From contig JAISYQ010000017.1 of NCBI GenBank assembly GCA_031269775.1, forward strand, positions 1 to 50,352: a stretch of 50,352 bases of DNA, written 5' to 3'. A program made the translations under genes and the position numbers. Of this stretch, positions 15,965 to 25,158 are shown piece by piece. This stretch comes from Streptococcaceae bacterium (GTDB taxonomy: Bacteria; Bacillota; Bacilli; Lactobacillales; Streptococcaceae). Every line of letters starts with the position of its first letter. Position 1 is the first letter of the stretch. A model generated the notes under the pieces. That model worked only from the letters and a program-made list of their open reading frames with translations. It was not told the DNA's origin and did no database searches.

Positions 15965-17164
15965 TTGAAAAAGTTTAAAAATATTTTTAAATTGAGCACT
16001 ATTTCATTCATATTAATTATAAATTTTGTAATCTTTCAACCTCACACAGTAAATGCTGCCCCACTAACTGAGTTCGATAGATTTATTGAAATTAAAAATT
16101 TTTTCAGAGATTCAGGTTACGTTTATGAAAAATACCAACACAACCCTCAAATACTTAAAGATCAAAGGCGCGGAAATTGTGTTGCTTTTGCCATGCGGTT
16201 TCAATCACGTGCTCAAAAAAAAGGTTTGACATCTAAGACAATAGTTTATCCAGGTCATGCTTATAGCCCAGGTCATGCTTATAATCTAGTAAGAATCGAT
16301 GGTCAATGGTATTACGTTGATTTTTGTAATTACACGAGCAATTATACAAAGATCCATAAAATATTATGTCTACAATATCCGCATCAAGAAGAAAAAATAA
16401 CTCAGGATTTAGATTATCAGTTTAGCAAACGTTATCTTTTATTTAATCATGATCAAGCAAGTAAAAATAATGAGGATGATGAAGGTCAGAGCATTTATTT
16501 ACCAGGATGCGAGTGTCATTTTCAGCCAGACGGTACTCTTTATACAAGAGATCAATCACAACCTATTGATCATATATTAAGGCAAGATTGTACAAAAAAA
16601 TTTGACTGGGATGCTTATTATAACTCTATGGGTTACAATACTTCTAAACCTCTTATAGTAATAGAATCAAAACCGCAAACTAAACCTACCTTTACTCCTC
16701 AGCCAGTGGTTATAAGACCAACTCCTAAAAGGGCATTTTTGATCCCAATAATTTCAATTCAACAGGATGATTTGGCACAAGTTCACAGAGTCTATAATGG
16801 AAAAGTTCATCACTATACTACAAATCTTGGCGAAGTGCAGTGCTTACTTGATCTTGGTTGGACCTATGAACAACCAGCTTTTGAATGTTTTCAATCTTAC
16901 AAAGAAGGAAGATTTGAAGTCTTTCGCTTGTATAATCCAAATGATCCATTTGGCAATCACCTTCTAACTATCAATGAGTATGAAAGGGATCAATTAGTTA
17001 GTCTAGGCTGGATTCTTGAAGGAAGTAATGGCTTTGTTGAGATCAATCATAATATGAAGCGTATTTATAATCCGGGAACAGGGGAGCATTTTTACACAGA
17101 AAGTGATGAGGAAGTTCAAGGAGCACTAGTTGCAGGATGGCAGCTTGATGGTACTGTTTGGTAA
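15965..17164 (+). CDS. secreted transglutaminase-like protein with three DUF5648 repeats
   Basis: A 399-residue exported protein. The N-terminus is a signal peptide (basic start, hydrophobic 10-26, cleavage likely after NAA at 32). A transglutaminase-like core follows, with candidate nucleophile C72 (RRGNCVAFAMRF), histidine in GHAYNLVRIDG (H104) and D119 in YYVD. After a proline/threonine linker (about 227-255) come three C-terminal repeats of the DUF5648 type, each with an RxYN or LYNP start and a GW near the end (about 268-305, 316-355, 364-399). Such repeats are common in lactic-acid-bacterial surface proteins. The start is TTG at 15965 with GGGAG 7 bases upstream. PGHAY occurs twice in tandem in the core, a small duplication. 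Substrate is unknown; a cell-wall or protein crosslinking/peptidase role is inferred. Confidence 0.8.
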   Translation: MKKFKNIFKLSTISFILIINFVIFQPHTVNAAPLTEFDRFIEIKNFFRDSGYVYEKYQHNPQILKDQRRGNCVAFAMRFQSRAQKKGLTSKTIVYPGHAYSPGHAYNLVRIDGQWYYVDFCNYTSNYTKIHKILCLQYPHQEEKITQDLDYQFSKRYLLFNHDQASKNNEDDEGQSIYLPGCECHFQPDGTLYTRDQSQPIDHILRQDCTKKFDWDAYYNSMGYNTSKPLIVIESKPQTKPTFTPQPVVIRPTPKRAFLIPIISIQQDDLAQVHRVYNGKVHHYTTNLGEVQCLLDLGWTYEQPAFECFQSYKEGRFEVFRLYNPNDPFGNHLLTINEYERDQLVSLGWILEGSNGFVEINHNMKRIYNPGTGEHFYTESDEEVQGALVAGWQLDGTVW

Positions 17165-17166
17165 AA

Positions 17167-17190
17167 ATCTCGCATATTAATATACGAGAT
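17167..17190. terminator. hairpin between convergent genes
   Basis: TCTCGCATATTAATATACGAGA forms a stem with one mismatch just after the stop of the transglutaminase-like gene and before the convergent membrane-protein gene. T-rich DNA follows on the plus strand after a short gap, so it may serve as a terminator, perhaps in both directions. Confidence 0.5.
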
Positions 17191-17208
17191 TCGAGTATTT
17201 TTTCACAT

Positions 17209-18165
17209 TTAAACTTCATCTAATAACTTCTGTGCATGTTTACGCAAGGCTTTTAATTGATCTAAAGGATTTGACGTTTGATCTGTATTATTCTCTACAG
17301 CTAATAAAGCTTCATCTTTTGCTACACGCTCTGAAATCTGCTCAGAATCTTTCTTAGAAGTAATAACTGCAGCAACTTTTTTTTGCTTTTCTTTAACAGG
17401 AGAAATATTTGGCTCTTTCGTTGTTGCTTGAGAAATCGGAGTTGATTTTACTTTTGGAACGTTTTTAAATTTTTGATCTTTTTCTTGCTGCAAAGCCTTT
17501 TTTTTGAATTTACATTTAGCATGTAACCTACCAATTAAATACCCTAAAATTAATGCAGTACTTCCTATAATAAGTGCTTCAACTAAAATATCCATCATTG
17601 CTCTTCCTTTATTATTTTCTTGCTTTTTTTCATCAACAGAACTTTTTTTAGTACGTTTTGGTATGGGAAAAGTAAATTCACGATAGACTTTATCGTGATA
17701 TTTTTTTTGATCCAAATCAACTCCACCAACTGTAACTGGATCTAGCTCAACTTGCATCTCTCCTTTTTTATAATTAGACAACGCAGAAATTTCGTCCAAA
17801 TAAACAGTAAGCTCTCCTGCTTTGTTTGTCGAATAATTCTGGGTGTGGACCAATTTATCCCCAACATAAAAATTTCCTTTTACAATTACTTTACATCGCA
17901 AATTATCTGCTTTATAAACAGGCGTAAATACTTCTTTGTCTTCTTGAATCAGATAAACAACAGCCTTTAAAGTATTTTTTACATCATCTTGCTTATCATA
18001 AACAAAATCTACTCTCACACCTAACAGTTCAGCTGGATTTGCTTTTAAAGTATTTGCTGAGCTTACAGAAGTAGAAGAATCAGCTAAAATTTCTTTTTCA
18101 TTTATAAAAATCAAAGAAAAAAAGAATAAACTTATTAATACCGTTAAATTAAGCTGTTTATTCAT
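17209..18165 (-). CDS. uncharacterised single-pass membrane protein with extracellular domain and charged cytoplasmic tail
   Basis: I do not recognise this protein of about 318 residues. From the ATG at 18165 (MNKQLNLTVLISLFFFSL) it has a signal-like hydrophobic segment, an extracellular beta-rich part of about 150 residues, a membrane segment (DILVEALIIGSTALILGYLI) near 190-212, and a Lys/Glu/Ser-rich cytoplasmic tail of about 100 residues. The ATG overlaps the stop of the coiled-coil gene (ATGAATAA), so the two are translationally coupled and likely work together. A frame extension to 18192 exists but has no better ribosome site; GAGG precedes the chosen ATG. Function unknown. The topology would suit a receptor or a scaffold anchoring the partner coiled-coil protein at the membrane. 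Confidence 0.7.
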   Translation of the reverse strand: MNKQLNLTVLISLFFFSLIFINEKEILADSSTSVSSANTLKANPAELLGVRVDFVYDKQDDVKNTLKAVVYLIQEDKEVFTPVYKADNLRCKVIVKGNFYVGDKLVHTQNYSTNKAGELTVYLDEISALSNYKKGEMQVELDPVTVGGVDLDQKKYHDKVYREFTFPIPKRTKKSSVDEKKQENNKGRAMMDILVEALIIGSTALILGYLIGRLHAKCKFKKKALQQEKDQKFKNVPKVKSTPISQATTKEPNISPVKEKQKKVAAVITSKKDSEQISERVAKDEALLAVENNTDQTSNPLDQLKALRKHAQKLLDEV

Positions 18166-19003
18166 TTTCCTCGATACCTTTCTTTCTTGCAAAATGACGC
18201 TCTTTATTTTTTAATTCAGATAAACAGGAAATAAATTTTTGATTCATCTGTGCCATTTTCAAAAGTTCAGCGTATAATTTATCTTTTTCTTCATTTAAAG
18301 CGTTTAAATGTTTTTCTTCTTCATATGATTTAGCTTGTGCTTGTTCTTTTAAAATTTTTTCTCTAGCTAATTTTTTAGCTTGAACAAACATCTCAGCCAT
18401 CTCTTCTTTAGAAAACATTTGCTGTTTTACAGATGATAGTTTCTCTTTTAATTTTTTATTTTCTTCTCTTTGTTGAAACAAAGAAGTATCACGAAAAGAT
18501 AGTTCATTTTGTAAGTTTTGCATACGCTTTTCATAATCAGAAACAACATTTGTTGAAAAAGGCATATCTGCTTGCGATATTTCAACTTTTTTCACTGAGG
18601 CAGATGTTTGTGTTTTTTCATAAAGTTTAGCTGTGAGATTATCTATATCTTGTTTTAAAGTTTCATTTTCAACACTTATTCTATGATTTTGAGATAATTG
18701 TTTACTTAACTTATCTTGTACTTTAGCTAACTCTTTTTTTAATAAAAAAGCTTGTTCTTGTGTAGATTCTAATTTTTTTAGTGTAAATTTTAACTGGTCT
18801 TCTACTTGTTTGGTATTTTTGGTTAGAGATAATTTATCTTTACATTTTTGTTTTAATTTATGAAGATCTTTGGTTAAATTTGCATTCTTTTCTATTTCTT
18901 CTTTTAGTTCTTCTTTCGTTGAAATTAGTGATTTTTCCAACCCTCCCATAACCTTACTTAATTCTTCTAATTCTACCTCATAATTTGAAACTGCTTCTTC
19001 CAT
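18158..19003 (-). CDS. uncharacterised long coiled-coil protein
   Basis: A 281-residue soluble protein made almost entirely of predicted coiled coil: heptad-like Leu/Lys/Glu/Gln patterns run from about residue 5 to 130 and from about 155 to 275, with a short break around 133-150 (QTSASVKKVEISQADMPF). There is no signal peptide or membrane segment. A segment around 198-225 (KEEMAEMFVQAKKLAREKIL) faintly recalls DivIVA-like proteins, but not enough for assignment. GGAGG precedes the ATG. It is the first gene of a two-gene unit with the membrane protein downstream and is divergent from leuS. A structural or cell-pole/division role is a guess. Confidence 0.7.
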   Translation of the reverse strand: MEEAVSNYEVELEELSKVMGGLEKSLISTKEELKEEIEKNANLTKDLHKLKQKCKDKLSLTKNTKQVEDQLKFTLKKLESTQEQAFLLKKELAKVQDKLSKQLSQNHRISVENETLKQDIDNLTAKLYEKTQTSASVKKVEISQADMPFSTNVVSDYEKRMQNLQNELSFRDTSLFQQREENKKLKEKLSSVKQQMFSKEEMAEMFVQAKKLAREKILKEQAQAKSYEEEKHLNALNEEKDKLYAELLKMAQMNQKFISCLSELKNKERHFARKKGIEENE

Positions 19004-19064
19004 AACAACCTACCTCCAACATAGTAAAAGTTTTATTGCTATTTTATATAATTATTATCTTGTC

Positions 19065-19080
19065 ATACTTCTTGAAGTAT
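19065..19080. promoter_or_regulatory. inverted repeat between divergent coiled-coil gene and leuS
   Basis: ATACTTCTTGAAGTAT is a 7-bp perfect inverted repeat around a 2-base centre in the 191-base divergent intergenic region. Its position and size suit a dimeric regulator. No T-box leader can fit before leuS in this space. Confidence 0.35.
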
Positions 19081-19194
19081 ATCACCATATTCAATAATTA
19101 AAAAGTTTTGAACACTAAACTAATAAAGTTGAAGAGAGCAAGAAAATTCGCTAAGATGAAAAGCAATCATAAAGATTTTAAAGGAGCTTAAATT

Positions 19195-21711
19195 ATGAAT
19201 TACAATCATAAAGAAATTGAAAAAAAATGGCAAAAATATTGGGCAAAAAACAAAACATTTGCCACAAAAGAAAATAAAGATCAGAAAAAATTTTATGCTT
19301 TAGACATGTTTCCTTACCCATCTGGAGCAGGCCTTCACGTGGGGCATCCAAAAGGTTATACTGCCACAGATATTTTATCACGCATGAAACGCGCACAAGG
19401 CTATGATGTTCTTCACCCAATGGGTTGGGATGCATTTGGTCTACCCGCTGAGCAATATGCCATTGATACTGGAAATGATCCGGCAAAATTTACCAATGAA
19501 AACATCAAAACATTTCGCAAACAAATTAACGCCCTTGGTTTTTCTTACGACTGGGATCGCGAAGTAAATACCACTGATCCTGCTTATTACAAATGGACAC
19601 AATGGATTTTTACTAAACTTTACGAAAAAGGCTTAGCTTACGAAGCTGAAATTCCGGTAAACTGGGTACCAGAACTTGGAACCGTGATTGCTAATGAAGA
19701 AGTAATGGCTGATGGTACCAGTGAGCGCGGCGGACATATAGTGGTGCGCAAACCCATGCGTCAGTGGATGTTAAAGATTACTGCTTATGCTGAGCGATTA
19801 CTTAAAGATTTAGAGCTTGTTGATTGGCCAGAGTCGATTAAAGAGATGCAGCGCAACTGGATTGGTAAATCAGTGGGAGCCAATGTTAATTTTAAAATAA
19901 AAGGACATAACAAAAAGTTTACGGTTTTTACCACGCGCCCTGATACTTTGTTTGGTGTAACTTATGCTGTTCTAGCACCAGAGCTTGATTTAGTTCAACA
20001 AATTGTAAGTAATGAACAAAAAAAAGCTGTAAAGGCTTATATTGCAGAAACTATTAAAAAATCTGATCTAGCGCGCACTGATTTAGTTAAAGAAAAAACT
20101 GGCATCTTTACCGGAACTTATGCAATCAATCCTGTTAACGGCAAAGAAATACCCATTTGGCTTGCTGATTATGTTTTAGCAAGTTATGGAACAGGAGCGA
20201 TCATGGCTGTTCCTGCTCATGATACGCGTGATTTTAAGTTTGCTAAACAATTCGATTTAGAGATTATTCCCGTACTAAAAGGCGGGAATATCAACAAAGA
20301 AGCATATACTGAAGATGGTATTCATATCAACTCTGATTTTCTAAATGGCTTAAGAAGAAAAGAAGCCATTAAAAAAATAAGTGCTTGGCTTGAAGAAAGA
20401 AAGTTTGGAGAAAAGAAAGTAATTTATCGCTTGCGTGATTGGCTCTTTTCTCGTCAGCGCTACTGGGGAGAGCCAATTCCAATCATTCACTGGGAGGATA
20501 AAACTACAACGACTGTCCCAGAAGAAGAATTGCCACTGCGTTTGCCCAAAACCAATAATATTCACCCAACAAAAACAGGGGAATCGCCGCTAGCTAGTAT
20601 TGCTGAGTGGGTTAAAGTGATTGATCCAAAAACAAATAAGAAGGGACGCAAAGAGACAAATACAATGCCACAATGGGCTGGATCTTCTTGGTATTATCTA
20701 CGTTATATTGATCCAAAAAATCAAAAATCCTTGGCCGATTTTGAAAAATTAAAACATTGGTTACCTGTTGATATCTATATTGGTGGGGCAGAGCATGCAG
20801 TTTTGCATCTATTATATGCACGTTTTTGGCATAAATTTCTCTATGATCTTGGTATCGTAAAAACTAAAGAACCATTTCAAAAGCTATTTAACCAAGGGAT
20901 GATCCTTGGTGTAAGCTATCGCAACAAACGTGGAGTATTAGTTGCTACAAATAAAGTTAAAAAGAATAACGGTTCATTCTTTAACATTGAAACAGGAGAA
21001 AATTTGGAACAAGCTCTTGCTAAAATGAGCAAATCATTAAAAAACGTTGTAAATCCTGATGATATTATTGAAAAATTTGGCGCTGACACTTTGCGTTTAT
21101 ATGAAATGTTTATGGGACCACTTGATGCTTCAATCGCTTGGAGTGATAACGGTTTAGAAGGCAGTCGTAAGTTTTTAGATCGTATTTGGCGTTTAATTGT
21201 CGATGAAAATGGAAAAATGCGAAAGAACATTGTTAAAGAAAACGATAGCAAACTTGATAAAATATATAACGAAACGGTTAAAAAAGTAACTGAAGACTTT
21301 GAAAAGTTACATTTTAACACTGCCATTTCACAGCTTATGATTTTCGTAAATAAAGTTAAAAATTCTAAAAAATTATATTACAATTACATAGCAGGTTTTC
21401 TTCAACTACTAGCACCGATTACCCCTCATATTGCAGAAGAATTATGGGAAATTTTAGAAAAGCAAGGTGGTATTTCTTATATTCCATGGCCAGAATATGA
21501 AAAAACAGCATTAGTTAAAGAAGAAATAGAAGTCGTTTTTCAAATTAATGGCAAAGTTCGCATTAAAGTAAAAGTAGTAAATAATTTAGCACAAGAAAAA
21601 TTAGAAAAAATCGCTCTAACTAATAAAAACATCATAAAATTAATTAATGGGAAAAAAATACAAAAAGTGATCACTGTTCCAAATAAATTGGTCAATATTG
21701 TAGTAAATTAA
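19195..21711 (+). CDS. leuS: leucyl-tRNA synthetase
   Basis: Class I aminoacyl-tRNA synthetase that charges tRNA-Leu, with an editing domain. The HIGH motif appears as HVGH in [17 protein letters not shown] near residue 40-56. The CP1 editing domain carries the conserved [12 protein letters not shown] and [12 protein letters not shown], and the KMSKS motif is in [15 protein letters not shown]. The C-terminal anticodon-binding and tRNA-interaction domains are complete. The length of 838 is slightly above the usual 800-810 because of extra residues in the region after about 590 (a lysine-rich insertion). AAAGGAG precedes the ATG. It appears monocistronic. Confidence 0.97.
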   Translation: MNYNHKEIEKKWQKYWAKNKTFATKENKDQKKFYALDMFPYPSGAGLHVGHPKGYTATDILSRMKRAQGYDVLHPMGWDAFGLPAEQYAIDTGNDPAKFTNENIKTFRKQINALGFSYDWDREVNTTDPAYYKWTQWIFTKLYEKGLAYEAEIPVNWVPELGTVIANEEVMADGTSERGGHIVVRKPMRQWMLKITAYAERLLKDLELVDWPESIKEMQRNWIGKSVGANVNFKIKGHNKKFTVFTTRPDTLFGVTYAVLAPELDLVQQIVSNEQKKAVKAYIAETIKKSDLARTDLVKEKTGIFTGTYAINPVNGKEIPIWLADYVLASYGTGAIMAVPAHDTRDFKFAKQFDLEIIPVLKGGNINKEAYTEDGIHINSDFLNGLRRKEAIKKISAWLEERKFGEKKVIYRLRDWLFSRQRYWGEPIPIIHWEDKTTTTVPEEELPLRLPKTNNIHPTKTGESPLASIAEWVKVIDPKTNKKGRKETNTMPQWAGSSWYYLRYIDPKNQKSLADFEKLKHWLPVDIYIGGAEHAVLHLLYARFWHKFLYDLGIVKTKEPFQKLFNQGMILGVSYRNKRGVLVATNKVKKNNGSFFNIETGENLEQALAKMSKSLKNVVNPDDIIEKFGADTLRLYEMFMGPLDASIAWSDNGLEGSRKFLDRIWRLIVDENGKMRKNIVKENDSKLDKIYNETVKKVTEDFEKLHFNTAISQLMIFVNKVKNSKKLYYNYIAGFLQLLAPITPHIAEELWEILEKQGGISYIPWPEYEKTALVKEEIEVVFQINGKVRIKVKVVNNLAQEKLEKIALTNKNIIKLINGKKIQKVITVPNKLVNIVVN

Positions 21712-21719
21712 AATATTTT

Positions 21720-22150
21720 AGAGTCTATTAACAATTTCTCAATGATAAATTGCGTTTACCAAATTGTAATCAAACAATCCCAAAATAATTTGGTAAACTT
21801 GCCAAGCTTTTTTGAGAAATTTTTCTGCATTTTTAGGCTAAGCATAAGCTTTTATTTAGGTAACAGATAAAGGAAAACGAAACAGAGTGTGAGCTTTCCT
21901 TCAATAATTGTTCAATTGGATTCAGATTTGGGCTATCCATAAAAAAATGCAATCCTATATAATTTTTTCTGACGGATTCTCTTGTTTCTGCGCTTTTGTT
22001 ATATGCTTATCAAGCTAAAATAACATGTGCTAATATGGCAACTTTTCATCCTTGCTATTGGGTAAATATCTAGTTAAAATTTGCTTTTAAATTTTAAAAA
22101 ATTTATAATTATTTTGGTAAATTAATAAATTATAAAAATTGAGGTCTATT
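21720..22150. repeat. degenerate intergenic repeat region, copy D of the MITE-like family
   Basis: This gap of about 470 bases has no supportable gene. It starts with AGAGTCTATTAACAATTTCT, ends with AGGTCTATT (same as the right ends of copies A and B) and holds an internal GATAAAGGAAAAC (21866-21878) that occurs in copy C at 38404-38416, and in altered form (GATAAAAGAAAA) in copy B. TAGGTAACA nearby is also like copy C. I read it as an old, diverged or composite member of the same family; exact ends are uncertain. Confidence 0.5.
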
Positions 22151-22181
22151 AGAATAATTGCATACATTTGGTGTCCCAAAA

Positions 22182-24332
22182 TCATTCTTCACTTGAAAAA
22201 GTATTTTCTGTATTGTTTTCTTCTGTTGAAGATGCATATATAGTACTTTCTGATGTGGAACTTACTGTTGATTTAGGCGCAGTGTAATTATATTTTGAAG
22301 TAGATTTTCCACCAACATATTCAGAAGAATTTTTTAAATATAATTCTGATCCATATCTAATGACTTCTTTAGGTTTTTCCCAATCTTTGTTTTTTGCTTG
22401 CGCCATTACATAGCTCATTAACTGCCTGTAAATATCTGTAACAACATGAAAATCCTCTTGCACAACAGGAGTTAAACGATTAATGTAACCGCTTAAAACT
22501 GATAGAGAATAACAAGGAGTGTAGCCAACAAAACTTTCATCAGGCCCCATGATGATATTTTGGCTTGCATAAGCTGTTAATTCAGCACTTTTTTTTATAT
22601 CTTCTTCTGAATAACTTGAAGTTCCTGTTTTTCCTGCTTCATAAAGTCCAGGTGTTTTAGCACCTTTCCCAGTTCCTTCGCTAAGCACGTCTTTTAGCAT
22701 ATCGGTAATCATATAAGCAGTAGCCTCCTGCATAGCACGCGTTGCTTTTGGTTTATATATTTCTTCAATCCCATCGCTATAAATAATTTTTTCAACATAA
22801 ATAGGTTGGTTAAAAACTCCATTATTTGCAAAAGCAGCATAAGCAGCGGCAATTTTTAAAGAAGAAACGCCACTTTTATTATCCTTAGTATGCGTACTAG
22901 ATGAGATAGCGTTAGAGTAAAAAAGCTCAGGATAAATAATACCAACTTTACTCAAAAATTCCTTTGCTTTTTCTAAACCTACAACTTCTAAAGCACGAAC
23001 TGCAGGAACATTTCGGGAAAGAATAAGTGCACGCCGCATACTCATTACTCCCATATATCCTAAATCCCAATCCAAAATTTGATCTTGTGTTCCAGGATAG
23101 TAATGCTTACTATCATTAAAGGTTTGAGCGGTTGAATAATATAAATATTCAATAGCTGGAGCGTAATCAACCATTGGTTTCATGGTTGATCCCCAATCTC
23201 GATCATTTTGAGTAGCCCTATTTGATCCAAGCGAGATATTTTCAGGGATCTTTCGTCCACCAATTTGAGCACGCACTTTCCCTGTTTGAACTTCGATTAA
23301 AGTTGCTGCAATTTGCATTTTTTCATCAGGAAAATGAACATAAGTATCAGTATTTATAATATTATAAAGTCTTTCTTGAGCTTTGCTATCAACATTGGTA
23401 TAAACATTTAAACCATCTGTCCAAACATTTTTCCCCGTTTTTTCTTTAACTTCCTTAATAACTTCTACTAAGTAAGGATCATATTGTTTAAAATTTTGTC
23501 GATCTTCTCTTGGCACTTGTATGTCATCATCAATATTGGTATTTTTGGCTTCTTCATATTCATTTTTAGTGATTTTCTTTGCTTCTAGCATCGTTAAAAG
23601 AACAAGATTACGGCGTTTTTTGGCAATCTCTTGATTATTATAAGGATTATACTCACTAGGAGCTCGCACAATTCCCGCTAACAGTGCAGCTTGGGCAAGG
23701 GTTAAATCTTTAATTTCTTTTTTATAATAAGATTTTGCAGCTGTTTTCATCCCGTAAATGCCATTACCCATATATACTTTATTTGCATAATATGTAAGAA
23801 TTTCAGATTTTGAACTACGACGCTCTAATTGAATAGCAAGCCAAACTTCTTGCGCTTTTCTTCTTAAAGTTTGATCACTTGCTTTCGTGCTAAAATAGGA
23901 AAGTTTAATCAACTGTTGTGTTAAAGTACTTCCTCCTTGCGTAGAAGAGTGTGTTAAATTATGCAAAATTGATCCAATAATGCGAATAAGATCAAATCCA
24001 TAATGCTTATAAAAACGTTGATCTTCAATAGAAATAATAGCATCTGCTAACTGCCTAGACATCTCCTTTACCTTAAGTAGTTCACGATGCTCTTTTCCCA
24101 AATCAGCAATTAAATTGCCATCTTTATCAAAAAATTTTGAACTAGCAGTAGCCTCTAATGTTTCTGGCAGTAGTTTTGGCGTATCTTTAAGATAGTAAAA
24201 AAATAAAGCAGCACCAAAAATAACGCTACCCATTCCTAAAATAAATAAAGTAAGGAAAATTTTCAAAAAAAGCGATTTCTTTTTTCGTTTCTTTTTTGCT
24301 GATACGTATTTTTTTGAACGCTTTTCTTTAAT
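22182..24332 (-). CDS. pbp1A: class A penicillin-binding protein 1A (glycosyltransferase/transpeptidase), apparent ATT start
   Basis: Bifunctional peptidoglycan synthase. From the first conventional start (TTG 24266) it has 694 residues: a membrane anchor (1-26), a GT51 domain with EDQRFYKHYG (81-90) and the GGSTLTQQLIK motif, and a transpeptidase domain with STMK (360-363), SRN (417-419) and KTG (546-548). A Ser/Thr-rich tail follows. The frame runs 22 codons further upstream, encoding a lysine/arginine-rich cytoplasmic stretch typical of PBP1A, to an ATT at 24332-24330 that overlaps the recU stop. A strong GGGAGGAG site (24346-24339) sits 6-8 bases before this ATT, while TTG 24266 has no ribosome site. 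I therefore place the start at ATT. The recU-pbp1A pairing is conserved. Confidence 0.9.
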   Translation of the reverse strand: MKEKRSKKYVSAKKKRKKKSLFLKIFLTLFILGMGSVIFGAALFFYYLKDTPKLLPETLEATASSKFFDKDGNLIADLGKEHRELLKVKEMSRQLADAIISIEDQRFYKHYGFDLIRIIGSILHNLTHSSTQGGSTLTQQLIKLSYFSTKASDQTLRRKAQEVWLAIQLERRSSKSEILTYYANKVYMGNGIYGMKTAAKSYYKKEIKDLTLAQAALLAGIVRAPSEYNPYNNQEIAKKRRNLVLLTMLEAKKITKNEYEEAKNTNIDDDIQVPREDRQNFKQYDPYLVEVIKEVKEKTGKNVWTDGLNVYTNVDSKAQERLYNIINTDTYVHFPDEKMQIAATLIEVQTGKVRAQIGGRKIPENISLGSNRATQNDRDWGSTMKPMVDYAPAIEYLYYSTAQTFNDSKHYYPGTQDQILDWDLGYMGVMSMRRALILSRNVPAVRALEVVGLEKAKEFLSKVGIIYPELFYSNAISSSTHTKDNKSGVSSLKIAAAYAAFANNGVFNQPIYVEKIIYSDGIEEIYKPKATRAMQEATAYMITDMLKDVLSEGTGKGAKTPGLYEAGKTGTSSYSEEDIKKSAELTAYASQNIIMGPDESFVGYTPCYSLSVLSGYINRLTPVVQEDFHVVTDIYRQLMSYVMAQAKNKDWEKPKEVIRYGSELYLKNSSEYVGGKSTSKYNYTAPKSTVSSTSESTIYASSTEENNTENTFSSEE

Positions 24333-24948
24333 AGGAATCTCCTCCCTTTAAAATAGTGTCAACTGCTTCAAGATAAGGAATTTGTGGGGCAATTTTTATC
24401 ATAAGCTCTATTCCTTCTTGCTCAATATTCGAAAGCTTAAGTGATTTGCGCTTAGATGTTCGATATTGTTCAATTAATTTTTCAGCAGGATAATAAAATA
24501 CGCGTTTAAGACTTGAAAAAAATAATAAAACAAAAGCAAGGCCTTTTTGCTCAAGAACCGTTTCCATATGTTTAAGTTGATGTTGATGAAAATTGCTAAA
24601 AGGAAATGATGTTTTTTGACTGGTTTCTTTTGCTTCAAAATCAAGATATCTTCCTTTATAAACGCCGTTATAATCAGTAGTAGATGCTTGTTTAAAATAA
24701 GCTTCACTAATCTTTGCTTTGCTACGTTTAGGATAGTCGACTTTGACAATTTGAATCGGTGTTGGTTTTTTATGAACAACACAAAAACCATGTGTTAAAT
24801 AGTATGCATTACTTTGATTAATAGCTAATTCAAAATTCATCCCGCGCTTTCCAAATTCGATAAGACTACGTTTATTTTTAGAAAATTTTTCAAAATCATA
24901 TTTTTTATCTTGTGTATTACTGATGCTTGGATAATTGCGTATAACCAT
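24328..24948 (-). CDS. recU: Holliday junction resolvase RecU
   Basis: Gram-positive Holliday junction endonuclease for recombination and chromosome segregation. It has 206 residues. The catalytic PD-(D/E)xK-like elements are visible: GKRGMNFELAIN near 35, then TDYNGVYKGRYLDFEAKET with the conserved D-x-n-E-x-K, and the helix NFHQHQLKHM. The start at 24948 (MVIRNYPS) is chosen because GGAGG lies 6 bases upstream; the ATG at 24960 overlaps that ribosome site. The stop TAA overlaps the ATT start of PBP1A, so the two genes are translationally coupled. Confidence 0.95.
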   Translation of the reverse strand: MVIRNYPSISNTQDKKYDFEKFSKNKRSLIEFGKRGMNFELAINQSNAYYLTHGFCVVHKKPTPIQIVKVDYPKRSKAKISEAYFKQASTTDYNGVYKGRYLDFEAKETSQKTSFPFSNFHQHQLKHMETVLEQKGLAFVLLFFSSLKRVFYYPAEKLIEQYRTSKRKSLKLSNIEQEGIELMIKIAPQIPYLEAVDTILKGGDSY

Positions 24949-24972
24949 TTTTTCCTCCATATTTTGCTAGTA

Positions 24973-24999
24973 ATTATAACATAGAAGAAAATTTGTTAA
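24973..24999 (-). promoter_or_regulatory. candidate promoter for recU-pbp1A
   Basis: On the minus strand, TTAACA (24999-24994) and a consensus TATAAT (24978-24973) are separated by 15 bases, a short spacer. It lies 25 bases before the recU start. Confidence 0.4.
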
Positions 25000-25106
25000 A
25001 ATTATCAACAATTTTTCTGTCAAATCCATTGGTTATAAAGAGTGTAATATTACATATGCATCCTGTAAAAAAAGATTAGTTTACTTTCATCATGTTAGGC
25101 ACACAT

Positions 25107-25137
25107 TAAAAAAAACTTCAACTGAAATTAGTTGAGG
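25107..25137 (-). terminator. terminator downstream of the 99-residue ORF
   Basis: An 8-bp stem (25116-25123 against 25130-25137, one G-U pair) followed on the minus strand by nine U residues. It would end transcripts coming from 25159-25714. Confidence 0.65.
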
Positions 25138-25158
25138 ACTTAAATAAGTTATACTTAC

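Noticed and set aside
18158-19003. Calling the coiled-coil gene DivIVA
   Set aside because: Length and coiled coil are suggestive, but the conserved N-terminal DivIVA membrane-binding motif is absent.
19004-19194. T-box riboswitch before leuS, and likewise before ileS and trpS
   Set aside because: The gaps are too short or lack the T-box core and specifier stem; I saw no TGGNACCGCG-like element.
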